A stretch of DNA of 5,445 nucleotides from Ruminococcaceae bacterium UBA945 (GTDB lineage: Bacteria; Bacillota; Clostridia; Oscillospirales; Acutalibacteraceae), in contig DBCZ01000058.1 of assembly GCA_002293315.1 (NCBI GenBank), positions 6,808-12,252 on the forward strand, written 5' to 3'. Positions 1-5,322 of this stretch are shown here, one piece after another (position 1 is the stretch's first letter; every line of letters begins with the position of its first letter). The translations under genes were made by a program, and so were the position numbers. The notes beneath the pieces were generated by a model. The model saw only the letters and a program-made list of their open reading frames with translations, ran no database searches and was not told the DNA's origin.

Positions 1-275
1 TGCTGCTGAATCTCGCGCCTTCTCTCGTTGATTTCCCTGTCGCTTTCGGCGCGCAGACGATGAACCTCGTCCTTGCCCTCCATAAGATACTCTTTCTTCT
101 TTGCCTCTGCGGTTTTTATTGCGTCATTCAAAATTCTTGTGGCTTCCTGCTCGGCGGAGCCGATTGCCGCCTCGGCCTTGCTTTTTCTGTTGTTGCCGCC
201 AATAATGAATGCGATTATTCCCACTACAATTGCCACGGCCGCGCAAATAACGGCACATAACCAAATCTGAATCAT
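1..275 (-). CDS. rny: Ribonuclease Y, N-terminal part (runs off the left edge)
   Basis: RNase Y is the membrane-anchored endoribonuclease that starts bulk mRNA decay in many Firmicutes. The minus strand reads from ATG at 275 as 91 uninterrupted codons beginning MIQIWLCAVICAAVAIVVG. Residues about 4-27 form one hydrophobic membrane anchor. A highly charged Lys/Glu/Arg/Ala-rich stretch from about residue 30 onward (including EAKKKEYLMEGKDEVHRLRA and EINERRREIQQ) is the typical start of the RNase Y coiled coil. The KH and HD catalytic domains would lie beyond the window; family members are about 515-520 residues, so under a fifth is present. The start is fixed by a strong AGGAGGTG ribosome binding site at 286-293 and by a stop just upstream in the competing frame. 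No frameshift is visible. Transcription probably comes from the promoters at 472-576, through or past the terminator at 331-360. The family call rests on the anchor plus coiled-coil pattern, not on catalytic residues. Confidence 0.88.
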   Translation of the reverse strand, partial: MIQIWLCAVICAAVAIVVGIIAFIIGGNNRKSKAEAAIGSAEQEATRILNDAIKTAEAKKKEYLMEGKDEVHRLRAESDREINERRREIQQ

Positions 276-285
276 TTCCTCAAGG

Positions 286-293
286 CACCTCCT
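286..293 (-). promoter_or_regulatory. Ribosome binding site of rny
   Basis: The minus strand reads AGGAGGTG, nearly full complementarity to the 16S rRNA 3' end, ten bases before the ATG at 275. It decides the start of the partial rny gene. Confidence 0.8.
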
Positions 294-330
294 TTTCATT
301 TCCTTTTTTAGTATAAATCTCAAAAACATT

Positions 331-360
331 AAAAAAACTGTAGGGTAAATTACCCCACAG
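331..360 (-). terminator. Intrinsic terminator upstream of rny
   Basis: On the minus strand CTGTGGGGTAA (360-350) and TTACCCTACAG (348-338) form a hairpin with a single A-C mismatch. Seven T residues (337-331) follow at once. The opposite strand has no T run after the hairpin, so it is directional. It could end a small RNA started at the 548-576 promoter, act as an attenuator in an rny leader, or stop read-through from the MATE gene. Confidence 0.85.
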
Positions 361-471
361 GATATGCGGATGCCTATTAAATATTTTCCACGCGGCATAT
401 AATGACGCACAGCACAAAACCAGCCACTGCTGCCTATTGCAATGCTTCTATGCCCTCACATAATCTGCTGT

Positions 472-499
472 TTTATATTGATAAAGTCATATGTGACAA
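472..499 (-). promoter_or_regulatory. Possible second sigma-A promoter upstream of rny
   Basis: On the minus strand TTGTCA (499-494) and TATAAA (477-472) are separated by 16 bases. This would give a shorter RNA starting near 465 and still ending at the 331-360 terminator. The match is good but the region is A/T-rich, so chance is possible. Confidence 0.4.
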
Positions 500-547
500 A
501 TTGAAAAAAAATATATAATTAAAGCACCACGGTGCATTCCTGTATAT

Positions 548-576
548 ATTATATATTTATACAAAGCGATTGTCAA
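548..576 (-). promoter_or_regulatory. Strong sigma-A promoter for the pre-rny RNA
   Basis: On the minus strand there is a perfect -35 TTGACA (576-571), a 17-base spacer and a perfect -10 TATAAT (553-548), with T/A-rich sequence further upstream. The start site would be near 541. It lies between the end of the MATE gene and rny and points toward rny. Confidence 0.8.
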
Positions 577-630
577 CAAATTGTAGAAAACTGTGTGAAA
601 ATACAGGTGACATTTTAGCGTGATAGTATA

Positions 631-2010
631 TCAAGGCTGTTTTACAGCCGGTGATATTTCGTTCTTTATACCTGCCTTAAGCGCATAAGCGACGATAAGC
701 GAGAGGCCGTCGGCGGCTATTTGTGCGGCGACGACGCCGTGAACGCCTACAACGGCGTTCATCAGATACATCAGCGGCACATATATGACGCCCTGCCTGC
801 AAATGGAGACGATGAGTGCCCTTGGTCCCTTGCCCATGGCCTGAAACATGCTGCGAATTGCGAAATTGGCGGCAAGGAACGGCAGGCAGAAAACATGAAT
901 GCGAAGGAACTCAGCACCCTTGGCGACAACCTCTGCGTCGGAAATGAACAGGCTTATCATCGTCGGGGCTAAGGCAAAGAGTATGACGCCGATGGAGGTG
1001 GTGAGGATAATCGAGAGGCGCAGAGAATACCTGCGGGCCTTCTCCATTCTGTCGTAATTCTTCGCGGCGTAATTATAGCCGATAAGCGGCATCACGCCCT
1101 GCGTGAACCCGGCCGCGATGTGCATCGGCACTTCGTCCAGCTTGCGCACGATTCCCATCGCCGCCACGGAATTGTCGCCGTATATGCCGATGAGATTATT
1201 CAGAACCATGCGGCTTGCGCTGTTGATGAGGCTGTTCAAGGCGGCGGGCAAGCCCACCATTAGAATGTCTTTTATCATGGCGCGGCTCACCGCCGATTTC
1301 TCAAAGCGGAAATTGATTATCGTGTCGGTTCTGTTTCTGCGGATAAAAGCGATGTAGTAACCGCAGGCTATAACGTTGGAAAGCATCGTCGCGATGGCGG
1401 CGCCCGAGACGCCCATATTGAGCCCGAGAATCAGAATCGGGTCCAAGACGCAGTTGAGCAAATGCGCCGAAACCATGCCTATCATCTCGTGCTTTGCCAT
1501 TCCCTCGGCGCGGATTTGCGAGCCCAGCACCATCGCCATAACAGTCGGCAGCGAGCCGACGCCCATCGTCCAGAACAGGTACTCCTTTGCGTACTCTATC
1601 GTGTTACTGCTCGCCCCGGCCAGCTGGGCGAACGGGGTGAGAAAAATGATTATCATTGCGCCGATTAGAAGGCTCACGAGCATGCCCGCGTAAATGCAAA
1701 ACGCCGAGGCCGCCCGCGCCCGCTCCGGCGTTTTCGCGCCCAGCGCACGGGATATGAAGCTGCTTCCTCCCATGCCGAAAAGCGCGCCCATCGCGTTGGT
1801 AATCATCATCGCCGCGCCGCCCAGGGAGACGGCCGCCACCATGTGTACGTTGCCTGTTTGCCCGATGAAAAAGGTATCCGCCAGGTTATAGATTGTAGTC
1901 ATGAGGTGGTTTATCACGGTAGGAATCGCGAGGGTTAAAACCGCCTTGGGTACGGAATAATTCTCAAAAATGTCAGTTCGCTTACTAATCTTCGGGTGTT
2001 CGCCGCTCAT
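631..2010 (-). CDS. MATE-family multidrug/organic-compound exporter
   Basis: This is a complete 459-residue integral membrane protein of the MATE family, which exports cationic drugs, metabolites or toxins in exchange for Na+ or H+. The length and about twelve hydrophobic segments fit the family. Residues 24-53 (LAIPTVINHLMTTIYNLADT, then FFIG) give the TM1 proline and the N-x-x-D-x-x-F-I-G pattern of MATE proteins; residues 79-92 (GMGGSSFISRALGA) give the conserved glycine-rich loop. A second-half segment beginning VGLPAALNSLINSASRMVLN repeats the first-half layout, as expected from the internal duplication. The ATG at 2010 is preceded by AAGGGA, about 13 bases away, a rather long spacing. 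It is transcribed away from thrS. No good terminator sits at its end: a GGCTGT/ACAGCC hairpin at 635-649 overlaps the last codons but lacks a T run. The substrate cannot be told from sequence. It resembles MepA/NorM-type members only in general. Confidence 0.93.
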   Translation of the reverse strand: MSGEHPKISKRTDIFENYSVPKAVLTLAIPTVINHLMTTIYNLADTFFIGQTGNVHMVAAVSLGGAAMMITNAMGALFGMGGSSFISRALGAKTPERARAASAFCIYAGMLVSLLIGAMIIIFLTPFAQLAGASSNTIEYAKEYLFWTMGVGSLPTVMAMVLGSQIRAEGMAKHEMIGMVSAHLLNCVLDPILILGLNMGVSGAAIATMLSNVIACGYYIAFIRRNRTDTIINFRFEKSAVSRAMIKDILMVGLPAALNSLINSASRMVLNNLIGIYGDNSVAAMGIVRKLDEVPMHIAAGFTQGVMPLIGYNYAAKNYDRMEKARRYSLRLSIILTTSIGVILFALAPTMISLFISDAEVVAKGAEFLRIHVFCLPFLAANFAIRSMFQAMGKGPRALIVSICRQGVIYVPLMYLMNAVVGVHGVVAAQIAADGLSLIVAYALKAGIKNEISPAVKQP

Positions 2011-2054
2011 CTGAATAACACTGTCCCTTCATCTTATCTTCAATATTGCTTACA

Positions 2055-2063
2055 ACTATAGCA
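2055..2063 (-). promoter_or_regulatory. Possible extended -10 promoter of the MATE gene
   Basis: The minus strand reads TGCTATAGT (2063-2055), a TGn extended -10 followed by a good -10 hexamer, about 45 bases before the MATE start. No clear -35 lies at the right distance. It sits back to back with the thrS promoter at 2086-2114. Confidence 0.35.
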
Positions 2064-2085
2064 CAACTGCAATAAAAAAGGAAGA

Positions 2086-2114
2086 TTGACAAACATACCT
2101 GCAAGTGCTAATAT
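2086..2114 (+). promoter_or_regulatory. Sigma-A promoter of the thrS T-box transcript
   Basis: A perfect -35 TTGACA (2086-2091), a 17-base spacer and TAATAT (2109-2114) place the transcription start near 2121, just ahead of the first T-box helix. Confidence 0.8.
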
Positions 2115-2120
2115 TTACAT

Positions 2121-2358
2121 ATATATAAATGCTTTGACAAGGAAGTTGTGTCCCGTGAAACTTCGGCAGAGAGTGTGCGCCATGGCTGGAAGCGTGCGCG
2201 GAGTTTGGATACAGTACCGCCTTTGAGCAGCCCGCCGAATTAAGGCGGGACGGTTGCGCCGTTATATGCGACGATGAGGGAAAACGCTGTTTTCCGAACA
2301 CGGGTGGAACCGCGGGAATTATCTCGCCCCAGAAGTAAAAGCTTTTGGGGCGCTTTTT
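2121..2358 (+). promoter_or_regulatory. Threonine T-box riboswitch of thrS
   Basis: T-box leaders sense uncharged tRNA by reading its anticodon and its free 3' end; binding prevents premature termination. The hallmark T-box core GGGTGGAACCGCG is at 2302-2314. Stem I is drawn by AAACTTC (about 2158-2164) pairing with GGAGTTT (about 2200-2206), with the AGAGAG motif at 2169-2174 and a GC-rich distal hairpin. The specifier is most likely ACC (Thr) at 2216-2218, just before the usual CCTTTGAG; an overlapping candidate ACA at 2211-2213 would also be threonine. A CCCGCC/GGCGGG hairpin (2231-2249) follows, then a hairpin GGAAAAC/GTTTTCC (2279-2295) in the Stem III position. The leader ends in the terminator at 2325-2358, 25 bases before thrS. 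Low charged tRNA-Thr should therefore raise thrS expression. Confidence 0.93.
2325..2358 (+). terminator. T-box regulated intrinsic terminator
   Basis: CGCCCCAGAAG (2325-2335) pairs with CTTTTGGGGCG (2342-2352), including one G-U pair, with a TAAAAG loop and then CTTTTT. Its 5' arm overlaps the region the antiterminator would use, as in transcription-controlling T-boxes. The 3' arm has a further partner downstream (2362-2368). Confidence 0.9.
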
Positions 2359-2383
2359 ATTGCCCCAAGGAAAGGGAGAAGTT

Positions 2384-4288
2384 ATGATAAAAATCAATTT
2401 GAAGGGTGAAATCAGGGAGTTTGAAAGCGGTATAACTCCCGCGGAGATTGCGAAGAGCATCGGCATGGGGCTGTATAAGGCCGCCTGCGCCGCAAGAGTC
2501 GCAGGCGAAGTGGTGGACTTGCGCACGCCGATTGAAAAAGACGCCGCCGTGGAGATACTCACGTTTGACACAGCGGAGGGCAGGCACGCCTATTGGCACA
2601 CGTCCTCGCACATTTTGGCGCAGGCCGTTGGCAGGCTGTATCCCGGCACGAAGTTTGCGATAGGGCCGGCCATAGATAACGGCTTCTACTATGATTTTGA
2701 GCTGCCGGCGCCGGTTTCTTCAGACGACCTGCCGAAAATTGAAGAGGAAATGTGCAAAATCATCAAGGAGGATTTCCCGATTGAGCGCTATGAGCTGCCC
2801 GCGCAGGAAGCAATCAAGGAAGAAGCCGGTCAGCCGTATAAAATTGAGCTGATTGAAGAGCATTCCAAAGGCGGCGAAAAGATTTCCTTCTATAAAGAGG
2901 GCGAGTTTACCGACCTTTGCGCGGGGCCTCATTTGATGTCCACTGGCATGGTCAAGGCTGTAAAGCTGACAGCCATTACAGGGGCATATTGGCGCGGTGA
3001 CGCGCAGAATCAGATGCTCACGCGCATTTACGGTGTATCTTTTCCGAAGCAAAGCCAGCTAGACGAGCACCTCGCGATGCTTGAGGAGGCGAAGAAGCGC
3101 GACCACAGAAAGCTGGGCAAAGAACTGCAGCTGTTTACGCTTTTGGAAGAGGGGCCGGGCTTTCCGTTCTTTTTGCCGAACGGCATGGTGCTGAAAAACG
3201 CGCTGATGGAATACTGGCGCGAGGAGCACAGAAAGGCGGGCTATCATGAAATCTCGACGCCTGTTATGCTGAGAAAGACGCTCTGGGAGCAGAGCGGACA
3301 CTGGGAGCATTATAAGGACAACATGTATACCTCGACGATAGACGATGAAATCTTCTGTATTAAGCCGATGAACTGCCCCGGAGGGATGCTCACCTACAAG
3401 ACGCAGCCGAAATCATATAAAGATTTGCCGCTCAGAATGGCGGAGGTGGGACTGGTGCACAGGCATGAGCTTTCGGGCGCGCTACATGGTTTGATGAGGG
3501 TGAGAAGCTTTAATCAGGACGACGCGCATATCTTCATGACACCGGAGCAGATGAAAAGTGAGATTCAGGGGGTTGTCCGTCTTATAGATAAATTCTATAA
3601 GACGTTCGGATACACATATCATATCGAGCTTTCGACGATGCCGGAGGATCATCTCGGAGACGTCGAGACGTGGGACAGCGCTATTGAAACGCTGAGAGAA
3701 TCCATCGAAGAGATGGGCTATGAGATTGTGATAAATGAAGGAGACGGCGCGTTTTACGGGCCGAAGCTGGATTTCCATCTTGACGACGCCATCGGCAGAA
3801 CATGGCAGTGCGGCACGATTCAGCTTGATTTCCAGCTGCCGGAGCGCTTTGAACTTGAATATACGGGTGCAGACGGCGAAAAGCACCGCCCGATTATGGT
3901 TCATCGCGTCGTGCTGGGCTCAATTGAGCGCTTCATCGGCATAATGATTGAGCATTTCGCCGGGGCTTTCCCGCTTTGGCTCGCGCCCGTGCAGGTGAAG
4001 ATTTTGCCGATTGCCGACCGCCACCACGACAAGGCCAATGAGATAAGGAAAACGCTTGAGGAAAGCGGCATCAGAGCCGAGGTGGATGAGAGAAGCGAGA
4101 AAATCGGGTATAAAATCCGCGAGGCTCAGCTTGAAAAGGTGCCGTATATGATGCTTATCGGCGATAAGGATATAGAGAACGGCACGGTTTCTATCCGCCA
4201 CCGAAAGGACGGCGACCTCGGTGCGGCGTTGCTGGAGGACTTCATCAGAGACGCCAAAGCAGAGATTGAGGCAAAAGAGATAAAATGA
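2384..4288 (+). CDS. thrS: Threonyl-tRNA synthetase
   Basis: This cytoplasmic class II enzyme charges tRNA-Thr with threonine using ATP. The 634 residues match full-length bacterial ThrRS. Order of domains: TGS (about 1-61), the editing domain with H72-x3-H76 (HTSSH) and C179-x3-H183 (CAGPH), which clears mischarged serine, the catalytic core (about 240-535), and the anticodon-binding domain (about 536-634). In the core, motif 2 contains RMAEVGLVHRHE and MRVRSFNQDDAHIF, and motif 3 is HRVVLGSIERF. The zinc ligands expected by alignment to the E. coli enzyme are C331, H382 and H507, all present. The start is ATG 2384, with GGGAG at 2374-2378 five bases ahead. An in-frame TTG at 2345 would begin inside the terminator stem and is rejected. 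Expression is set by the upstream T-box. A hairpin overlapping the next gene's leader follows the stop. Confidence 0.98.
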   Translation: MIKINLKGEIREFESGITPAEIAKSIGMGLYKAACAARVAGEVVDLRTPIEKDAAVEILTFDTAEGRHAYWHTSSHILAQAVGRLYPGTKFAIGPAIDNGFYYDFELPAPVSSDDLPKIEEEMCKIIKEDFPIERYELPAQEAIKEEAGQPYKIELIEEHSKGGEKISFYKEGEFTDLCAGPHLMSTGMVKAVKLTAITGAYWRGDAQNQMLTRIYGVSFPKQSQLDEHLAMLEEAKKRDHRKLGKELQLFTLLEEGPGFPFFLPNGMVLKNALMEYWREEHRKAGYHEISTPVMLRKTLWEQSGHWEHYKDNMYTSTIDDEIFCIKPMNCPGGMLTYKTQPKSYKDLPLRMAEVGLVHRHELSGALHGLMRVRSFNQDDAHIFMTPEQMKSEIQGVVRLIDKFYKTFGYTYHIELSTMPEDHLGDVETWDSAIETLRESIEEMGYEIVINEGDGAFYGPKLDFHLDDAIGRTWQCGTIQLDFQLPERFELEYTGADGEKHRPIMVHRVVLGSIERFIGIMIEHFAGAFPLWLAPVQVKILPIADRHHDKANEIRKTLEESGIRAEVDERSEKIGYKIREAQLEKVPYMMLIGDKDIENGTVSIRHRKDGDLGAALLEDFIRDAKAEIEAKEIK

Positions 4289-4305
4289 TTTGAGAGTCCG
4301 AAATT

Positions 4306-4347
4306 TAGGACACCTCCTGTGATATTATTATTTCAGGAGGTGTTTTA
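4306..4347 (+). promoter_or_regulatory. Hairpin after thrS that masks the next ribosome binding site
   Basis: ACACCTCCTG (4310-4319) pairs perfectly with CAGGAGGTGT (4334-4343). Four more pairs (two G-U, two A-U) extend the stem to 4306/4347, with a 14-base loop between. The whole ribosome binding site AGGAGGTG (4335-4342) of the HIRAN gene lies inside the 3' arm. The stem is followed by only a short interrupted T stretch that partly belongs to the stem, so it may also be a leaky thrS terminator. No promoter is evident between thrS and the next gene. Confidence 0.75.
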
Positions 4348-4349
4348 TT

Positions 4350-4739
4350 ATGAACGGTAATTTGATAACAATCACAGGTGCGCGCCACTATTTCGGCTCA
4401 AATATTTTTCAGGTGGGCAGGTACGTGAGGCTTCGCAAGGAGCGCGGGAACAGCTATGACGCCGACGCCATCAGCGTGGATATTCCGATGATAGGCAAGG
4501 TGGGTTATGTGGCGAACACTCTCGGCACAAGATTTGAAGGAACGCAGTCTGCCAGCGTTATTGCAAAGCGTATTCCAAATGAATGCACGGCAAGAATCCG
4601 CCTTATCGCGAATGACGGCGTGGTTGCGGAAATAATTGATGAGAAGCCCGAAGCACCGCAAAGATTAGTCGAGATTGACAGCTTGACGAAGAGGAAAAGA
4701 CGAGCTAAAAGAGGCAGAAAAGTGAAGCAGACGGCATGA
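4350..4739 (+). CDS. Small stand-alone HIRAN-domain protein
   Basis: The 129-residue protein carries a HIRAN domain over about residues 5-95. Signature residues are G10-x-R12-H13-Y14, G23, L28, E31, N34-x-Y36-D37, the A40-I41-x-V43 strand and G52-Y53-V54. In the eukaryotic helicase-like factor HLTF this fold binds 3' single-stranded DNA ends; in bacteria it occurs fused to helicases or nucleases, or alone as here. No helicase or nuclease part follows. The C-terminal 17 residues are very basic (KRKRRAKRGRKVK), suggesting nucleic acid contact. ATG 4350 follows AGGAGGTG by seven bases, but that site is buried in the hairpin at 4306-4347. With 61 bases after the thrS stop and no visible promoter, it may depend on thrS read-through. 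A bidirectional terminator follows the stop at once. The domain call is fairly safe; the function is inferred only as DNA- or RNA-binding. Confidence 0.85.
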   Translation: MNGNLITITGARHYFGSNIFQVGRYVRLRKERGNSYDADAISVDIPMIGKVGYVANTLGTRFEGTQSASVIAKRIPNECTARIRLIANDGVVAEIIDEKPEAPQRLVEIDSLTKRKRRAKRGRKVKQTA

Positions 4740-4740
4740 T

Positions 4741-4771
4741 AAAAGCCGGAGGGAAATCCCTTCGGCTTTTT
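4741..4771. terminator. Bidirectional intrinsic terminator between convergent genes
   Basis: AAAAGCCGGAGGGA (4741-4754) pairs with TCCCTTCGGCTTTT (4757-4770) apart from one wobble position. It is followed by T on the plus strand and preceded by A on the minus strand, so each direction gets a T run. It begins two bases after the HIRAN stop and lies 23 bases past the DUF2442 stop on the other strand. Confidence 0.88.
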
Positions 4772-4794
4772 ACTCGGAATTCATGCTGCACAAA

Positions 4795-5040
4795 TTAAGC
4801 GATAGGTGTGCTTTCTTCATAGAGGGTATGAGGACAAAAATCCTGACCGGTGCCCCATTCAATCTCACCATTACTGACTGACACGGCTCTGAAGAGTTTT
4901 TCATCGGATAAGGTGCGGTAAAATTTGTGATTCAGGTTAGGCTTAAAATCATAAACACGCTTCTCGCCTTTTCCAAAGGTGAGCATCAGCTGATAACCGT
5001 CAAGCGGTGTAACATCGACTAACTCTGGATATATATTCAT
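4795..5040 (-). CDS. DUF2442 family protein
   Basis: This 81-residue protein matches the DUF2442 pattern: an N-terminal beta hairpin with VTPLDGYQLMLTF (residues 10-22), then EKRVYDFKP (26-34), and the family's C-terminal signature EWGTGQDFCPHTLY (61-74; more commonly W-x-x-G-x-D-x-x-P-x-x-L-Y). No signal peptide or membrane segment is seen. Its ATG follows the DUF4160 stop with no gap (TAAATG), and its ribosome binding site AAAGGGG (5056-5050) lies within the end of that gene, so translation is probably coupled. DUF2442 and DUF4160 genes commonly occur side by side in bacteria. Small paired genes invite a toxin-antitoxin reading, but nothing here proves it. Some DUF2442 proteins carry an added helix-turn-helix domain; this one is too short for it. 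The function is unknown. Confidence 0.85.
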   Translation of the reverse strand: MNIYPELVDVTPLDGYQLMLTFGKGEKRVYDFKPNLNHKFYRTLSDEKLFRAVSVSNGEIEWGTGQDFCPHTLYEESTPIA

Positions 5041-5307
5041 TTATTCCAACCCCTTTATTTTGAAATATTCTTCATCAGTTTGCATTACTTCCCAAAGAGC
5101 CACTAATTCATCCTTGTGAATTTCAGCCCATGCAACCACATATTTCGTTTGCTTTGAGGGAAAATCGCCGGCAAGAAGGCTGCCATTAAAATCAAAAACT
5201 GCCTTATTGCCACCATAAGAAGCATGAAAATGAGGCGTATGATGTTGTTCGTCATCGTTAAAGTACATTCGGATTACGATCCCGAAAAACGAAGATATAA
5301 TCGGCAT
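5041..5307 (-). CDS. DUF4160 family protein
   Basis: The 88-residue protein fits DUF4160. It opens MPIISSFFGIVIRMYFND, has the histidine-rich segment HHTPHFHA (residues 22-29), then a glycine-containing strand (G42, G47) and the helical W60...W72 segment with the D-E-L motif (66-68). The His cluster could bind a metal or be catalytic, but no activity is established that I can name. The start ATG 5307 has GGAGGAAGG at 5321-5313. The stop abuts the DUF2442 start. The gene lies 15 bases after the stop of an upstream reading frame, so the three probably share one transcript. By eye both DUF genes are more AT-rich than thrS and use more A/T-ending codons, which hints at separate acquisition. The pairing with DUF2442 strengthens the family call. 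Confidence 0.85.
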   Translation of the reverse strand: MPIISSFFGIVIRMYFNDDEQHHTPHFHASYGGNKAVFDFNGSLLAGDFPSKQTKYVVAWAEIHKDELVALWEVMQTDEEYFKIKGLE

Positions 5308-5322
5308 GACATCCTTCCTCCA

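Larger units (their letters stand above)
331..541 (-). ncRNA. Candidate small RNA or terminated leader RNA upstream of rny
   Basis: A near-consensus promoter (548-576) and an intrinsic terminator (331-360) bracket about 210 bases on the minus strand with no convincing open reading frame. The RNA would start near 541 with a small hairpin (GCAC/GTGC, 535-524) and an A/U-rich stretch. The remainder has several mutually exclusive pairings: GGCATA (454-449) with TATGCC (399-394), ATATGC (400-395) with GCATAT (367-362), or ATGCC (398-394) with GGCAT (374-370). CAGCA with TGCTG can form a hairpin near 432-410. The octamer AATAGGCA occurs twice (438-431 and 378-371). I do not recognise a known RNA family; length would fit a 6S-like RNA, but I could not draw the long central-bubble rod. 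It may instead be an rny 5' leader controlled by termination. Existence of a discrete transcript is inferred from the two signals only. Confidence 0.5.

Noticed and set aside
60..270. Two overlapping plus-strand frames of about 65 residues
   Set aside because: They are antisense to the clearly coding RNase Y N-terminus.
379..427. A 16-residue hydrophobic minus-strand frame starting at GTG 427
   Set aside because: It has no good ribosome binding site, a rare start codon and a length too small to separate from chance in the candidate RNA.
493..538. A short minus-strand frame starting at ATG 538 near the predicted RNA 5' end
   Set aside because: There is no room for a ribosome binding site at proper spacing, and it passes through the hairpin and A/U tract before a stop after 16 codons or so.
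331..541. 6S RNA as the identity of the pre-rny RNA
   Set aside because: The length is compatible, but I could not form the long rod with a central bubble, so the name is not supported.
721..1891. Several plus-strand frames of 65-105 residues
   Set aside because: All are shadows of the MATE gene on the opposite strand.
2345..2383. An upstream in-frame TTG start for thrS adding 13 residues
   Set aside because: It lies inside the T-box terminator stem and has no ribosome binding site, while ATG 2384 has GGGAG and gives the normal N-terminus MIKINLKGEI.
2056..2571. A 171-residue open frame on the minus strand across the T-box leader and the thrS start
   Set aside because: It runs antisense to a recognised T-box and a confirmed TGS domain, and its product has no recognisable family features.
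3482..4201. Minus-strand frames of 93-140 residues
   Set aside because: They mirror conserved thrS coding sequence and have no family features of their own.
4398..4661. An 87-residue minus-strand frame
   Set aside because: It is antisense to the HIRAN gene, whose domain signature and ribosome binding site favour the plus strand.
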